DNA of 24,646 nucleotides, taken from assembly GCA_947037995.1 (NCBI GenBank), contig CAMQUV010000002.1, positions 1 through 24,646 on the forward strand, given 5' to 3'. Below, in pieces: positions 13,770 through 23,011 of the stretch (positions within the stretch are counted from its first letter, which is position 1; every line of letters begins with the position of its first letter). The stretch is from an uncultured Rikenellaceae bacterium (GTDB lineage Bacteria; Bacteroidota; Bacteroidia; Bacteroidales; Rikenellaceae). Made by a program: the position numbers and the translations under genes. The notes below the pieces were generated by a model that ran no database searches, had not been told where the DNA came from, and worked only from the letters and a program-made list of their open reading frames with translations.

Positions 13770-15743
13770 TTAGGAGAAATTTTCGAGTTGTTGTGTTTTT
13801 TCGCTCCACTGCTCATATACCGTATCTAGCTTAGCTTTAACAGCCGTATATTCGTTAAGCAATTCGGTCGAATACTGGGCTGAGTCCGAGAGTTTGAGCT
13901 CCATATCGGCAACAATTCGTTCCAGTTCTACGACTTGTTCTTCCAATTGTTTGGCTTTTGTTTTTATCGAAGTGCGTTTACGTTCCAACTCTTTTTTCTC
14001 GGCATAAGAGAGTTTTGGCTCTTCTTTGGCTACCTGCTGCTGTGCTGCGGGTTGCTTAGCTGCGGCTTGTATTTTCGGCTCTTCTTTCGGTGTTTCGGCG
14101 GTTACATCTTTACGTTCAATCTCTCTCATATTATCAATTTTACGTTTTTCGATAAAGCCCCAAATTCCGCCAAGGAATTGATTTACGCGTCCATCACGGA
14201 ACTCATAAATGACTGACACTAAGTCGTCAAGGAATTCCCTGTCGTGAGAGATAATAATAACCGTGCCATCATAATTTTTCAATGCATTTTTCAGAATTTC
14301 CTTAGAAATCATATCCATATGGTTGGTAGGCTCATCGAGAATCAGTAGGTTGTATGGTTCGAGCATCAGTCTAGCCATCGCAAGACGGGAGCGTTCGCCA
14401 CCAGATAGTACGCTTACTTTTTTGTCAATATCCTCGCCACGGAACAGGAATGAACCCAGAATATCACGCAAACGTGTTCGGATATCGCCCACTGCCACAC
14501 GGTCCAAAGTATCATACACAGTAAAATCACCATCCATCAAATCGTCCTGGTTTTGGGCGAAATAGCCAATATTAACGTTGTGCCCAGCTTTCACCGTGCC
14601 ACGCGTTGCTATGAGGTCGCCCAGAATTTGTCGGACAAAGGTAGTTTTACCCTCGCCGTTACGCCCAACGAGTGCAATTTTCTCGCCTCTTTGGACTTGT
14701 ATATCCGCATTCGAGAAGACGTGTTTTTCGCCGAACGACTGACCTGCATCAATTGCCTCAACCACAACTTGTCCTGAGCGTGGTGCAGGCGGAAACTTAA
14801 TGTTCATCCTCACCACATCGACTTGGTCGATTTCGAGCCTTTCGACCTTCTCCAGTTGTTTTATGCGCGACTGCACCTGGTTCGATTTAGTCGGTTTATA
14901 TCTGAATTTTTCGATAAACTCCTCCGTTTTTTCTATCATTTTTTGCTGGTTCTCAAACGCCGCCTTTTGCTGGTCTATGCGCTCTTGTCGAAGCTCAATA
15001 AATTTAGAGTAATTCACCTTATAATCATACGCTTTGCCACACGAAATCTCGATTGTACGGTTAGTCACAGCGTCCAAAAACGCTTTATCGTGAGAGATAA
15101 GAATCACCGCACCAGTAAAGTTTTGCAGGTATTGCTCGAGCCACTGGATACTCTCGATATCAAGGTGATTGGTAGGCTCATCGAGCAAGAACACCGACGG
15201 GCTGCGCAAAAGTAGTTTAGCCAGTTCGATACGCATTCTCCATCCACCACTAAACTGTGCAGTAGCCTTCGAGAACTCTTCTCGTTTGAAGCCAAGTCCC
15301 AACAATATCTTCTCTACGTGAGAATCACGGTTATCGCCCTCCAACAGGTGGTATCGTTCGGAGGCATCGTGGAGTTGGTGTAGCAATTTGTCGTAATCGG
15401 CTGACTGATAGTCTGTACGCACCATAATTTGCTCGTTGCACTTCTCGATAATTTTTTCTAACGCCACAATCTCATCAAACGCTTTGCCACACTCCTCTAT
15501 AAGCGAGCAGTCATCGTGCACAGCCATCTGCTGAGGCAGGTAGCCCACAGTGCAATCTCCATTCTTGCCCACCGTGCCCGACGAGGGGGTCTGCGCTCCG
15601 ATTAGTATCTTGAGAATCGTGGATTTCCCAGCTCCGTTTTTTCCGACCAAGCCTATGCGCTCTCTAGCGTTTACAAGGAAGGATATGTTTGTAAATAGGT
15701 CTTCGCCACCAAATGTGACCGTAATGTTGTCTACCGAAATCAA
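13770..15743 (-). CDS. ABC-F family ATPase
   Basis: 657 residues, two ABC domains and no membrane segment. Domain 1: Walker A GKNGAGKST (34-42), signature SGGWR (165-169), LLDEPTNHLD (about 187-196). Domain 2: GRNGEGKTT (360-368), signature SGGER (447-451), LILDEPTNHMD (about 467-477). The linker between them (about 240-310, KPTKSNQVQSRIKQLEKVERL) is the P-site tRNA interaction motif region of ABC-F proteins, which act on the ribosome in translation or antibiotic protection. The C-terminus (about 580-657) is a Lys/Glu-rich coiled coil, as in Uup/YdiF. Subfamily is not settled and no resistance role can be claimed. The only start that keeps MISVDNITVTFGG is TTG at 15743; no ATG lies near, and an in-frame stop is 15 nt upstream. 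Confidence 0.88.
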   Translation of the reverse strand: MISVDNITVTFGGEDLFTNISFLVNARERIGLVGKNGAGKSTILKILIGAQTPSSGTVGKNGDCTVGYLPQQMAVHDDCSLIEECGKAFDEIVALEKIIEKCNEQIMVRTDYQSADYDKLLHQLHDASERYHLLEGDNRDSHVEKILLGLGFKREEFSKATAQFSGGWRMRIELAKLLLRSPSVFLLDEPTNHLDIESIQWLEQYLQNFTGAVILISHDKAFLDAVTNRTIEISCGKAYDYKVNYSKFIELRQERIDQQKAAFENQQKMIEKTEEFIEKFRYKPTKSNQVQSRIKQLEKVERLEIDQVDVVRMNIKFPPAPRSGQVVVEAIDAGQSFGEKHVFSNADIQVQRGEKIALVGRNGEGKTTFVRQILGDLIATRGTVKAGHNVNIGYFAQNQDDLMDGDFTVYDTLDRVAVGDIRTRLRDILGSFLFRGEDIDKKVSVLSGGERSRLAMARLMLEPYNLLILDEPTNHMDMISKEILKNALKNYDGTVIIISHDREFLDDLVSVIYEFRDGRVNQFLGGIWGFIEKRKIDNMREIERKDVTAETPKEEPKIQAAAKQPAAQQQVAKEEPKLSYAEKKELERKRTSIKTKAKQLEEQVVELERIVADMELKLSDSAQYSTELLNEYTAVKAKLDTVYEQWSEKTQQLENFS

Positions 15744-15816
15744 TGTTGTGTTCTGTTTTTAATATATTTATTTATCTTTTTTTCTTCTTCTTTTCTTAAC
15801 AATTTCTTGTTACGAT

Positions 15817-17775
15817 TTATTTTTGACAAAGGCTCTTAATCAACGTATATGCCTCATCTATACCCAGTTCGCCTGCCCTAGATATGTCCATACATCCTGC
15901 CTGCTTTTCGCCTAACATCATTTTTACAACTCCCCTATTATAATATGCTTCCGCAAGATACGGGAACAATTCAATCGCTTTGTCATAGAGCTGTATTGCC
16001 GCTGGGTAGTCGCCTTCGAGCGTTCTAATTATCGCCATATTGTAATATGTATGCGGTAATTCGGGCATCAATTCCATCACACGATTAAGGTCACTCACGG
16101 TTTTGGAGTAGTCATAAGTGCGCTCTTGGACCTGTTTGAGGCGCGCCGAGGGGTCTACATCTATATTGAGACTCTGATAGTTACCTTCGAGCGAGGCGAT
16201 AAATTCAATCATTTCGGACTGTACCACCGCTCTGTTGAGATACGCAAAAGCGTCTGTGGGGTCTTCGCTAATCAAATAGTTAAGGTGCGTCATCGAGGAG
16301 CTATATTGGTTGAGCAGCGACTGTGTAATCGCCTTAGACAGAACCTCCCCAGCTCGCTGCGGGTCGCTATTATATTTATCAAGTTTCTCAATTGCCAACT
16401 TAGAATAGTTCGTTGTATTGGCCATCAACGTTAGTCCGTCGATATGGCAATCACTTATATACTTAGTCAACTCGCGGTTCTCGTACTTACTCACGTCAAA
16501 CACAAAAGCCGTATCAGGTGCCGACAGGGTCAGCCTATACATAGGTTTTGTCTTAATGGATTTCGATATATCGCCCTTAATATTAGAAAATTCTTTGTTC
16601 TCAAAATTAGCATCAAAAGACAATATCTTATCAAACTGCTTACTCGTATCAGCATACGCCGAGAAATTCTTATCAGACATCTTCGACCTATACTCCGCAA
16701 TTTTGACATTCACCATTCTCATATCATCATAATATCCTTTTTTATCACCCTTGAGTGCTTTGATTTGTGCCCTATATCTATAAGCATTAGCAAAATCAGG
16801 GTATAGAGCAATCGCTCTACTATAATCATCAACAGCATTATCATAGTCCCCTTTTTGGGCATACAGGTGTCCCCTATTATAAAAGACCAGCACATTATTC
16901 GGGTTATTACGCGCCACTTTGCTATAATCCCTGATAGCCCCATCAATATCCCCAATCGTACTAAGCATAATCGCTCTATTATAAAACGCTATGGAGCTTG
17001 TAGAATCGTGGCGTATCGAGCTATCAAAATCATCGAGCGCTCCCATCAAATTATTCGTATTATTGCGCGAAACGCCCCTATAAAAATAGGCTATAGAATA
17101 GGTCGTATCGAGCTCGATTGCTCGGCTTAGGTTTGTCTCGCTCTCACTATAATTCTTTTGTGTCAATTCCAACAGACCCTTGCGTAAATATGCATCGCTC
17201 CAATAGGGATTGACCTGAATGGCTCTGTCATAGTCTTTTAGCGCTGCAACAGTATCCTTAATGTATAAATATGATGTTCCTCGGGACGTATATCCCTCAA
17301 CTTGAGTTGGTTCGATTTTCAGGAATTGCGAGAAATCGTTGATAGATTGTTGAAATTGCCTGTTAAGGAAATATGTAACCCCTCTGGAAAAGTAGGCCGA
17401 AGCATTACTCGGGCGCATACTCAGCGCGCTAGAGAAATCATCGAGAGCCTCTTGATAGAGTCCCATTCTTGACCTTGTAATAGCACGGTATTGATAGGCT
17501 TGCGTGTAGACAGGATTTTCTTCGAGCGCCTTGGTGAAATCGGCAAGAGCCCCACCGAGGTCGTCGAGGTTGTATTTTGCCACTCCCCTAAGGAAATACC
17601 CCTCATACTCCTTACTCTCAGAGCGTAGGAGCAAGTTCAAGCTCTCAATAGCCTCGCGGTATTTGCCCTCAACAATGTAATCCCTCCCTTTATAGTAAAA
17701 ATAGGGCTTGTTGAGCTGCGCATTTGCCCCGATAGCATACAAACACAATGCCAATGCAATGAACAATTTTCTCAT
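15817..17775 (-). CDS. Exported tetratricopeptide-repeat protein
   Basis: 652 residues with a signal peptide (MRKLFIALALCLYAIGANAQ). From about residue 25 to 340 the protein is almost only TPR units with recurring patterns such as AYFSRGVTYFLNRQFQQSINDFSQFLKI and AFYNRAIMLSTIGDIDGAIRDYSKV. A non-TPR region of about 120 residues follows (including KTKPMYRLTLSAPDTAFVFDVSKYE), then TPRs again to the C-terminus. It is predicted to be periplasmic or on the outer-membrane inner face and to act as a binding scaffold. Partners are unknown; its place after ftsZ and rluD suggests but does not show an envelope or division role. The start is ATG at 17775, 64 nt after rluD. Confidence 0.85.
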   Translation of the reverse strand: MRKLFIALALCLYAIGANAQLNKPYFYYKGRDYIVEGKYREAIESLNLLLRSESKEYEGYFLRGVAKYNLDDLGGALADFTKALEENPVYTQAYQYRAITRSRMGLYQEALDDFSSALSMRPSNASAYFSRGVTYFLNRQFQQSINDFSQFLKIEPTQVEGYTSRGTSYLYIKDTVAALKDYDRAIQVNPYWSDAYLRKGLLELTQKNYSESETNLSRAIELDTTYSIAYFYRGVSRNNTNNLMGALDDFDSSIRHDSTSSIAFYNRAIMLSTIGDIDGAIRDYSKVARNNPNNVLVFYNRGHLYAQKGDYDNAVDDYSRAIALYPDFANAYRYRAQIKALKGDKKGYYDDMRMVNVKIAEYRSKMSDKNFSAYADTSKQFDKILSFDANFENKEFSNIKGDISKSIKTKPMYRLTLSAPDTAFVFDVSKYENRELTKYISDCHIDGLTLMANTTNYSKLAIEKLDKYNSDPQRAGEVLSKAITQSLLNQYSSSMTHLNYLISEDPTDAFAYLNRAVVQSEMIEFIASLEGNYQSLNIDVDPSARLKQVQERTYDYSKTVSDLNRVMELMPELPHTYYNMAIIRTLEGDYPAAIQLYDKAIELFPYLAEAYYNRGVVKMMLGEKQAGCMDISRAGELGIDEAYTLIKSLCQK

Positions 17776-17839
17776 AAAAAATCAATGTTATTTTAAACTC
17801 AATTTATAATCTCGTAATTCGTTTTTCGTCTTTAAGACC

Positions 17840-18889
17840 CTATCTCGTAGCGACATAGGCTCTCCATTTTTCGAGGCACTCTTTGAAATCATCAGCATAC
17901 TCACTAACAAAATTCATATGCTCCTTGGTTTTAGGATGCGTGAAGCCCAGACTCAACGCGTGGAGACCGTGGCGAGGCATAATTTTAAAGCAATTATCAA
18001 TGAATTGTTTATACTTCGTATAAGTCGTTCCGCGGAGTACTCTGTCACCCCCATATCTTTCGTCATTAAAAAGCGGGTGTCCCAAATGTTCCATATGTGC
18101 ACGAATCTGGTGGGTACGTCCTGTCTCGAGTTTGCACTCAATAAGCGACACATAGTGCATTCTTTCGAGTACTTTATAGTGTGTCACAGCGTGTTTTCCC
18201 TCTTCGCTACCTTCGGGGAATACCGACATTTTCAGCCTATCGCGCAGGCTTCGTCCTATATTACCAACAATTGTTCCACTATCCTCTTTGACCGAGCCCC
18301 ACACCAACGCGTGGTATGTACGCTCAATAGAATGGTCGAAAAATTGTTTCGCCAAACCTACGTGTGTATAATCATCCTTAGCTACTACAAGCAGCCCCGA
18401 CGTATTCTTATCAATTCTATGCACCAATCCGGCTCTTGTGTCGCCTTCTTGGAACAACGGTAGGTGTCGTAAATGATATGTAAGTGCGTTGACCAGCGTA
18501 CCATCTCTGTTACCAAATCCTGGGTGCACGACCATACCTGCATTTTTGTTCACAATAAGAAGATTGTCATCCTCAAACTGTATATTAATAGGGATATTTT
18601 CCGGCGTAATTTCGAACTCGCGGCGCGGGTAAGGCATTACAATTGAGATGTTATCCAGTGGTTTTACTTTATAGCTTGGTCTCATCGCGCGGCCGTTAAC
18701 CATCACAGAGCCAGACTCTAGTGCCGCTTGGATTTTACTGCGCGAGCGGTTCTCGATGCGCGAAGTAAGGAATTTATCAATGCGTAAAAGCGTTTGGCCT
18801 TTATCGACAACAATGGCGAAGTGTTCGTATAGTTCTTCGCCATTTTGATTTTCTAAATCAATATTTTCGTTCTGTATGTTTTCTGTCAT
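17840..18889 (-). CDS. rluD: RluD-type 23S rRNA pseudouridine synthase
   Basis: 349 residues: an S4 RNA-binding domain at about 33-80 (LRIDKFLTSRIENRSRSKIQAALESGSV), then the RluA/RluD catalytic domain with VVHPGFGNRDGTLVNAL and the active-site motif GLVHRIDKNTSGLL, catalytic Asp160. A later motif is LETGRTHQIRAHMEHLGHPLFND. The family isomerises uridines in helix 69 of 23S rRNA (1911/1915/1917 in E. coli) or related sites. N-terminal residues 1-30 are acidic and Asn-rich. The start is ATG at 18889, 45 nt after the ftsZ stop, so it is probably cotranscribed with the division genes. The exact target position is inferred from the family. Confidence 0.9.
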   Translation of the reverse strand: MTENIQNENIDLENQNGEELYEHFAIVVDKGQTLLRIDKFLTSRIENRSRSKIQAALESGSVMVNGRAMRPSYKVKPLDNISIVMPYPRREFEITPENIPINIQFEDDNLLIVNKNAGMVVHPGFGNRDGTLVNALTYHLRHLPLFQEGDTRAGLVHRIDKNTSGLLVVAKDDYTHVGLAKQFFDHSIERTYHALVWGSVKEDSGTIVGNIGRSLRDRLKMSVFPEGSEEGKHAVTHYKVLERMHYVSLIECKLETGRTHQIRAHMEHLGHPLFNDERYGGDRVLRGTTYTKYKQFIDNCFKIMPRHGLHALSLGFTHPKTKEHMNFVSEYADDFKECLEKWRAYVATR

Positions 18890-18934
18890 TTACAGTTTTT
18901 TGTTCTTTTAATTAAATATTATCTCTCGTATCTA

Positions 18935-20572
18935 CTATTCAAATAAACTCTTAGTAGAAGTTGGTGGTTGGTAGGCGCTATCGTCCTGAAGCACAATGCT
19001 CGTAGGTCTATGTAGTTCGGACATATCGTCGTCTATAAACCCTTTGACCGGGTTGCGTTTCCACGCTGGAATTAGGTCGATTTCATCTTCGGACATTTCA
19101 TAGATAGTTTTGTGTGCTATGTCGTCCATTTTAGGCATTTGCGATGCTTTATACTCCGCAGGGTTTTCAACTTTTGGTGCCGTATTATCTTGTTCGGCAC
19201 TATTAATCTCGCCTGATTGGCTCGAATTATTAGTATCATTCTCAAGTTGGGCAGCTGGTCTTGCTACTACTGGCTGCGGCTGAGCGACAGGTTGTTCGAA
19301 CGTTCTCGAAAATTCGTTTCGATAGTTTCTTTCGTCCCTATTTGTCTTCTCGTTATTATTCGAATTACGCCCATAGTTATAGCTTTCATTTTGCCCATTA
19401 TTAGCCACCACATTAAAATCATCATCAGACGACGTAGGTATTTCGACAACTGGTTTAGCCTCCACGCTATCGTCACCGATGCTTATGACGCTAGGCCCAG
19501 CAGGAGCTTGCGACGGGTCGAAACGCGCCATTCTTCTCTCCTCGTCGTGGAACGTATTTTTGTAAAATTCTCTGACTCCCATTATGCTACTAACTTTAAA
19601 GCCCGTTGCAATGATAGTAACTCTCAGTCTTTCGTCGAGCGAGTCCTCAATCCCAGCACCCCAAATCACGTCGGTAGAGTTGCCCGTAGCCGACCTTTCT
19701 TGTATGTATTGTAGTATTTGTTTTGACTCTCTGAGTGTAGTCTCTTTTTTAGAGGATGACGTAATTTTGAGCAGTACATTTTGCGCTCCTTGTATATCTT
19801 TATGGTGCAGCAGTGGAGAGAGCAGCGCTTCTTCGATTGCTTTGACTGCTCTGCCTTCGCCTTCTCCTTCGGCAGTTCCCATTACAGCGAGTCCTGAGTC
19901 TTTGAGTACAGTTTTGGCATCTTCAAAATCGACATTTACCAACAGGTGTTGGTTGATAATATCCGACATACTTTTGACCGCCGTGCGTAGCATTTCATTA
20001 GCCACATCATAGGCCGCCGACATAGGCAGGTTTCCGTATAGTTCTTCGGTATGTTCGGTATTAATAATAATAATCGAGTCCACCAATTTAGACAATTTAT
20101 CGACCCCTTCGACAGCATTAGTAAGTCTTTTTCGTCCTTCCGATTCGATAGGAATTGAGACCACCGCTATGGTAAGGATATCCATCTCTTTGGCGACTTT
20201 CGCAATAACGGGTGACGCTCCAGTCCCTGTTCCACCGCCCATACCAGCCGTGATAAACAGCATTTTGGTTTGCGTAACTTCCAGGATTTCTCTGATATGG
20301 TCAACAGTATCTTCAGCCGCAATCGTAGCTCTTTGCGGAGTATTGCCCGCTCCGAGTCCCGCTCCGAGTTGAATTTTGTGTGGTATCGGGCTAGCAAGTA
20401 GCGCTTGTTTGTCCGTATTACAGACAACAAAGTTTACTTTGTCGATTCCCTTAGTGAACATATGGTTCACGGCATTGCTACCGCCTCCGCCAACTCCGAT
20501 AACTGTTATCAGTGCAGGTTTAATCGGTGTCATATCAAATTCAATTACGGGGGATGTTGTAGTATTGTTCAC
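18935..20572 (-). CDS. ftsZ: Cell division protein FtsZ
   Basis: 545 residues; the tubulin-like GTPase that forms the division ring. The N-terminal motif ITVIGVGGGGSNAVNHM (about 22-38), the tubulin signature GGGTGTG (112-118), and ITIAVVSIPIESEGRKR and the following core to about residue 340 are normal. A long, Asn/Gln/Pro-rich linker (about 345-495) leads to a conserved-looking peptide EIDLIPAWKRNP (about 497-508), probably the motif bound by FtsA. Unusually, about 35 further residues follow it, ending in TSTKSLFE. The start is GTG at 20572; an in-frame ATG at Met14 is possible but would cut into the N-terminal arm. It lies 71 nt after ftsA. Confidence 0.95.
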   Translation of the reverse strand: MNNTTTSPVIEFDMTPIKPALITVIGVGGGGSNAVNHMFTKGIDKVNFVVCNTDKQALLASPIPHKIQLGAGLGAGNTPQRATIAAEDTVDHIREILEVTQTKMLFITAGMGGGTGTGASPVIAKVAKEMDILTIAVVSIPIESEGRKRLTNAVEGVDKLSKLVDSIIIINTEHTEELYGNLPMSAAYDVANEMLRTAVKSMSDIINQHLLVNVDFEDAKTVLKDSGLAVMGTAEGEGEGRAVKAIEEALLSPLLHHKDIQGAQNVLLKITSSSKKETTLRESKQILQYIQERSATGNSTDVIWGAGIEDSLDERLRVTIIATGFKVSSIMGVREFYKNTFHDEERRMARFDPSQAPAGPSVISIGDDSVEAKPVVEIPTSSDDDFNVVANNGQNESYNYGRNSNNNEKTNRDERNYRNEFSRTFEQPVAQPQPVVARPAAQLENDTNNSSQSGEINSAEQDNTAPKVENPAEYKASQMPKMDDIAHKTIYEMSEDEIDLIPAWKRNPVKGFIDDDMSELHRPTSIVLQDDSAYQPPTSTKSLFE

Positions 20573-20643
20573 AGCTATATTAGTATTTTAGTCCTTCTTT
20601 CGCAGAACCTGGGGTCAGTTGTATATTTAGTTATCTAGCGCGA

Positions 20644-22119
20644 CTAGTATTCGTCCTCATCATCTATTACGTCTTTTTCGGTGAAAATATTGTTAAACAT
20701 TTTCTTAAACTTCTTACCCGTAGAGACTTTCACCTTCTTAGGTTCGAAATCTTGCTCCTCGTGGTAGTATGGTTCTCCTTGGAACTCCTCGGGCTGCTCC
20801 GTAGCATATTGTTGCTCCGTATTAGCATCACCCTGTGGTTCGTACGTGCCATCTTCGTTAGATTGTTGGCTATAAGTATTTTGCGTTTCGTCGTAAACTG
20901 GCGCTGTTGGTTGAGTATTAACATCAACTTGTTCCTCCGCCTCGCCGCCTTCGACGTTAGTGCTAAGATTTTTCTTAATCGCCGCAAGTAGTACCCCTAC
21001 AATCGTAGAATACTTAGGCGAATTAACTTTATCCACACTCTCCTTAGTAAGGTTCAGCCCTGGAGATGCCACTCTGACCTCGTAGCCCAATTTCTTTTGG
21101 AATAGCAGGTCAATATTTTTAAGGTTTACTCCGCCTCCCGTAAGGACAATACCTGCCCCAAGGTTAAGTTTCGCTCCTTTTGTTGCTTTAGAAATCTCAC
21201 GTTCCGCCAGGTCGATAATGTCATACATACGTGACTCGATAATCCCTGCCAGTTTTTTGACGTGCATAGTTTTCGATACTTTTCCGTGCGCTCCTTTAAT
21301 CTCGATAGTACTATTCGGTGCTTTTTCGGCTATCGCCTCACCACACTGTATTTTGACTTTCTCAACAAATTTCTCAAGTATACCATAGGCCTTGATATCA
21401 GTATTGATAATATTCCCCCCTATTGGTATGACTGCAATGTGTCTAATAACTTTGTCGTAATAAACGCAAAGGTCAGTAGTACCACCACCTATGTCGATAA
21501 CCGCCACTCCAAGTTCTTTTTCGTCTTCGGTAAGCACCGCCTCGGCCGAAGCGATAGGTTGTAGCATTGGTGGAAGCATCTCAAGCCCCGCTTTTTGAAA
21601 GCATCTTTCGATACGGCCAATTGCGCTAATTTCGCCTTTGATTAGAGTAAATTTACCTTCGAGTCTCTTACCTTCCATTCCGATTGGCTCGGTAATATCA
21701 GTATCTTCGTCGACTTTGTATGAAAGAGGAATAACCTCAAGTATGGTTTCCGATTGGCTCGTATTGGAGCTTCTCGTTTCGCTCGAAAGTCTGTCCACAT
21801 CTTCTTGTGTGATTTCAGAGAATCCGTTAGCAGCGTTTTGCACCGTGATATACGATACGTCTGCCGAGCACTGAATATGTTTTCCAGATATAGCAATCAG
21901 CACTTGGTTAATCGTGATTCCAAGTTCTTTTTCGACCTCGTCTTTCACCTCTAGGATTGCATAATGCGCCTCTTTCAAGTTGCGCACGTCACCTTTAATC
22001 ACCCCTTTGGAGGTAATTTCTTTAATGGTTACGATTTCAAGCTTGTTTTTTTCGCTACGCTTACCTACCGCCATCACTACTTTGGTTGTCCCTAAATCGA
22101 CTGCTGCTATGTACTGCAT
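20644..22119 (-). CDS. ftsA: Cell division protein FtsA
   Basis: 491 residues; the actin-like protein that ties FtsZ to the membrane. Phosphate motifs AAVDLGTTKVVMAVG (about 5-19) and VAVIDIGGGTTDLCVYYD, and the adenosine motif GAGIVLTGGGVNLKNID, are intact, and the 1C subdomain is present between them (about 85-165). After the core (about 390) comes an acidic Gln/Glu/Tyr-rich stretch, then GKKFKKMFNNIFTE, an amphipathic helix fit for membrane binding, and an acidic end DVIDDEDEY. In E. coli the helix is at the very C-terminus; here it is followed by a short acidic tail. Length exceeds the usual 420 because of the linker. The start is ATG at 22119, 77 nt after ftsQ. Confidence 0.95.
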   Translation of the reverse strand: MQYIAAVDLGTTKVVMAVGKRSEKNKLEIVTIKEITSKGVIKGDVRNLKEAHYAILEVKDEVEKELGITINQVLIAISGKHIQCSADVSYITVQNAANGFSEITQEDVDRLSSETRSSNTSQSETILEVIPLSYKVDEDTDITEPIGMEGKRLEGKFTLIKGEISAIGRIERCFQKAGLEMLPPMLQPIASAEAVLTEDEKELGVAVIDIGGGTTDLCVYYDKVIRHIAVIPIGGNIINTDIKAYGILEKFVEKVKIQCGEAIAEKAPNSTIEIKGAHGKVSKTMHVKKLAGIIESRMYDIIDLAEREISKATKGAKLNLGAGIVLTGGGVNLKNIDLLFQKKLGYEVRVASPGLNLTKESVDKVNSPKYSTIVGVLLAAIKKNLSTNVEGGEAEEQVDVNTQPTAPVYDETQNTYSQQSNEDGTYEPQGDANTEQQYATEQPEEFQGEPYYHEEQDFEPKKVKVSTGKKFKKMFNNIFTEKDVIDDEDEY

Positions 22120-22196
22120 TGTTTTCTAGTTGTTAAATTATATATGTATTTTTTTAATCTCGGTTTGTTTTGTCTATATATCTGGGCGTCTGTTCT

Positions 22197-23009
22197 TTAC
22201 TTGACAATTACTTGTCCGTTAAATCTTATGTCGATAGTGTGAGCGCTCTGCCACCATCCCGACTTGAAACTTTTGGTGTAAAACTTCCGTAGCTTCGCCA
22301 GCCTTTGCCTGTAATTTTCACCGATATCGTCCGAAAACAAAGCGCCGTAAACGATTTTTTGGTCGGACAACCTCGGTATAAGAGTCACCTCGCCGCGCTT
22401 GTCAAGCCAGATTTGTGCAACCAAACTCGCGAGAAATTCATCATTTTCTATAAACGATACAAAGTTAAGTAGTTTTTTTAACTTTCCGTGCTCTTTTGGG
22501 TTATTTTTTTGAGAAATATTGCCAAAGTATTCCTGCGCAAAGCCAAAGTCATAATTTCCGTTCACAACCATCACCTCCTTAGCACTCAGTTTGGTAGGTC
22601 GCAAAATCACAATATCATCCGAAAGATAAAAATCGTAACCCGACTCCATATTCACACGCAACGCCGGACGCACCTGCTCGACCTCTATAACCGTCGTGCC
22701 ACCGCGCACCATATAAACCTCCGCTCGCTCGACATAACTCGATGTCGAAATCAATGCCTCGAGACTCCTGATAGTCAGGCTGTCCAGAGCAACACCGATA
22801 GGATTCAACCCGGCGCTGTCGAGCATAGATATTAATGTGCTGTCGGTTACAAGTTTTGTTGTTGCGCTGTCCGATACTCGTATGTCAATGTGTGTGCACA
22901 ATGCACCCTTATTAACCTTATTATCAAGCATAAACGCAAACACTATATAACCCACAAGAGCCAATAACGTCAGTATATTAAGAGATATTTCTGTTTTTTT
23001 ATTCTTCAA
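22197..23009 (-). CDS. ftsQ: Cell division protein FtsQ
   Basis: 270 residues: a short charged N-terminus, one membrane segment at about 11-28 (NILTLLALVGYIVFAFML), then a periplasmic POTRA-like part (IDIRVSDSATTKLVTDSTLISML...VERAEVYMVRGGTTVIEVEQVRPALRV) and a beta domain. FtsQ bridges early and late divisome proteins. Sequence similarity outside the POTRA-like region is low, but position between murC and ftsA fixes the assignment. The start is TTG at 23009: an AAGGA lies about 8 nt upstream and no ATG exists nearby. Only two bases separate it from the murC stop (23012), so translation is coupled. Confidence 0.85.
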   Translation of the reverse strand: MKNKKTEISLNILTLLALVGYIVFAFMLDNKVNKGALCTHIDIRVSDSATTKLVTDSTLISMLDSAGLNPIGVALDSLTIRSLEALISTSSYVERAEVYMVRGGTTVIEVEQVRPALRVNMESGYDFYLSDDIVILRPTKLSAKEVMVVNGNYDFGFAQEYFGNISQKNNPKEHGKLKKLLNFVSFIENDEFLASLVAQIWLDKRGEVTLIPRLSDQKIVYGALFSDDIGENYRQRLAKLRKFYTKSFKSGWWQSAHTIDIRFNGQVIVK

Positions 23010-23011
23010 AT

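Noticed and set aside
13770..15743. Antibiotic resistance function for the ABC-F protein
   Set aside because: General ABC-F features are seen, but nothing separates a resistance factor from a housekeeping Uup/YdiF-like member, and the context is core genes.
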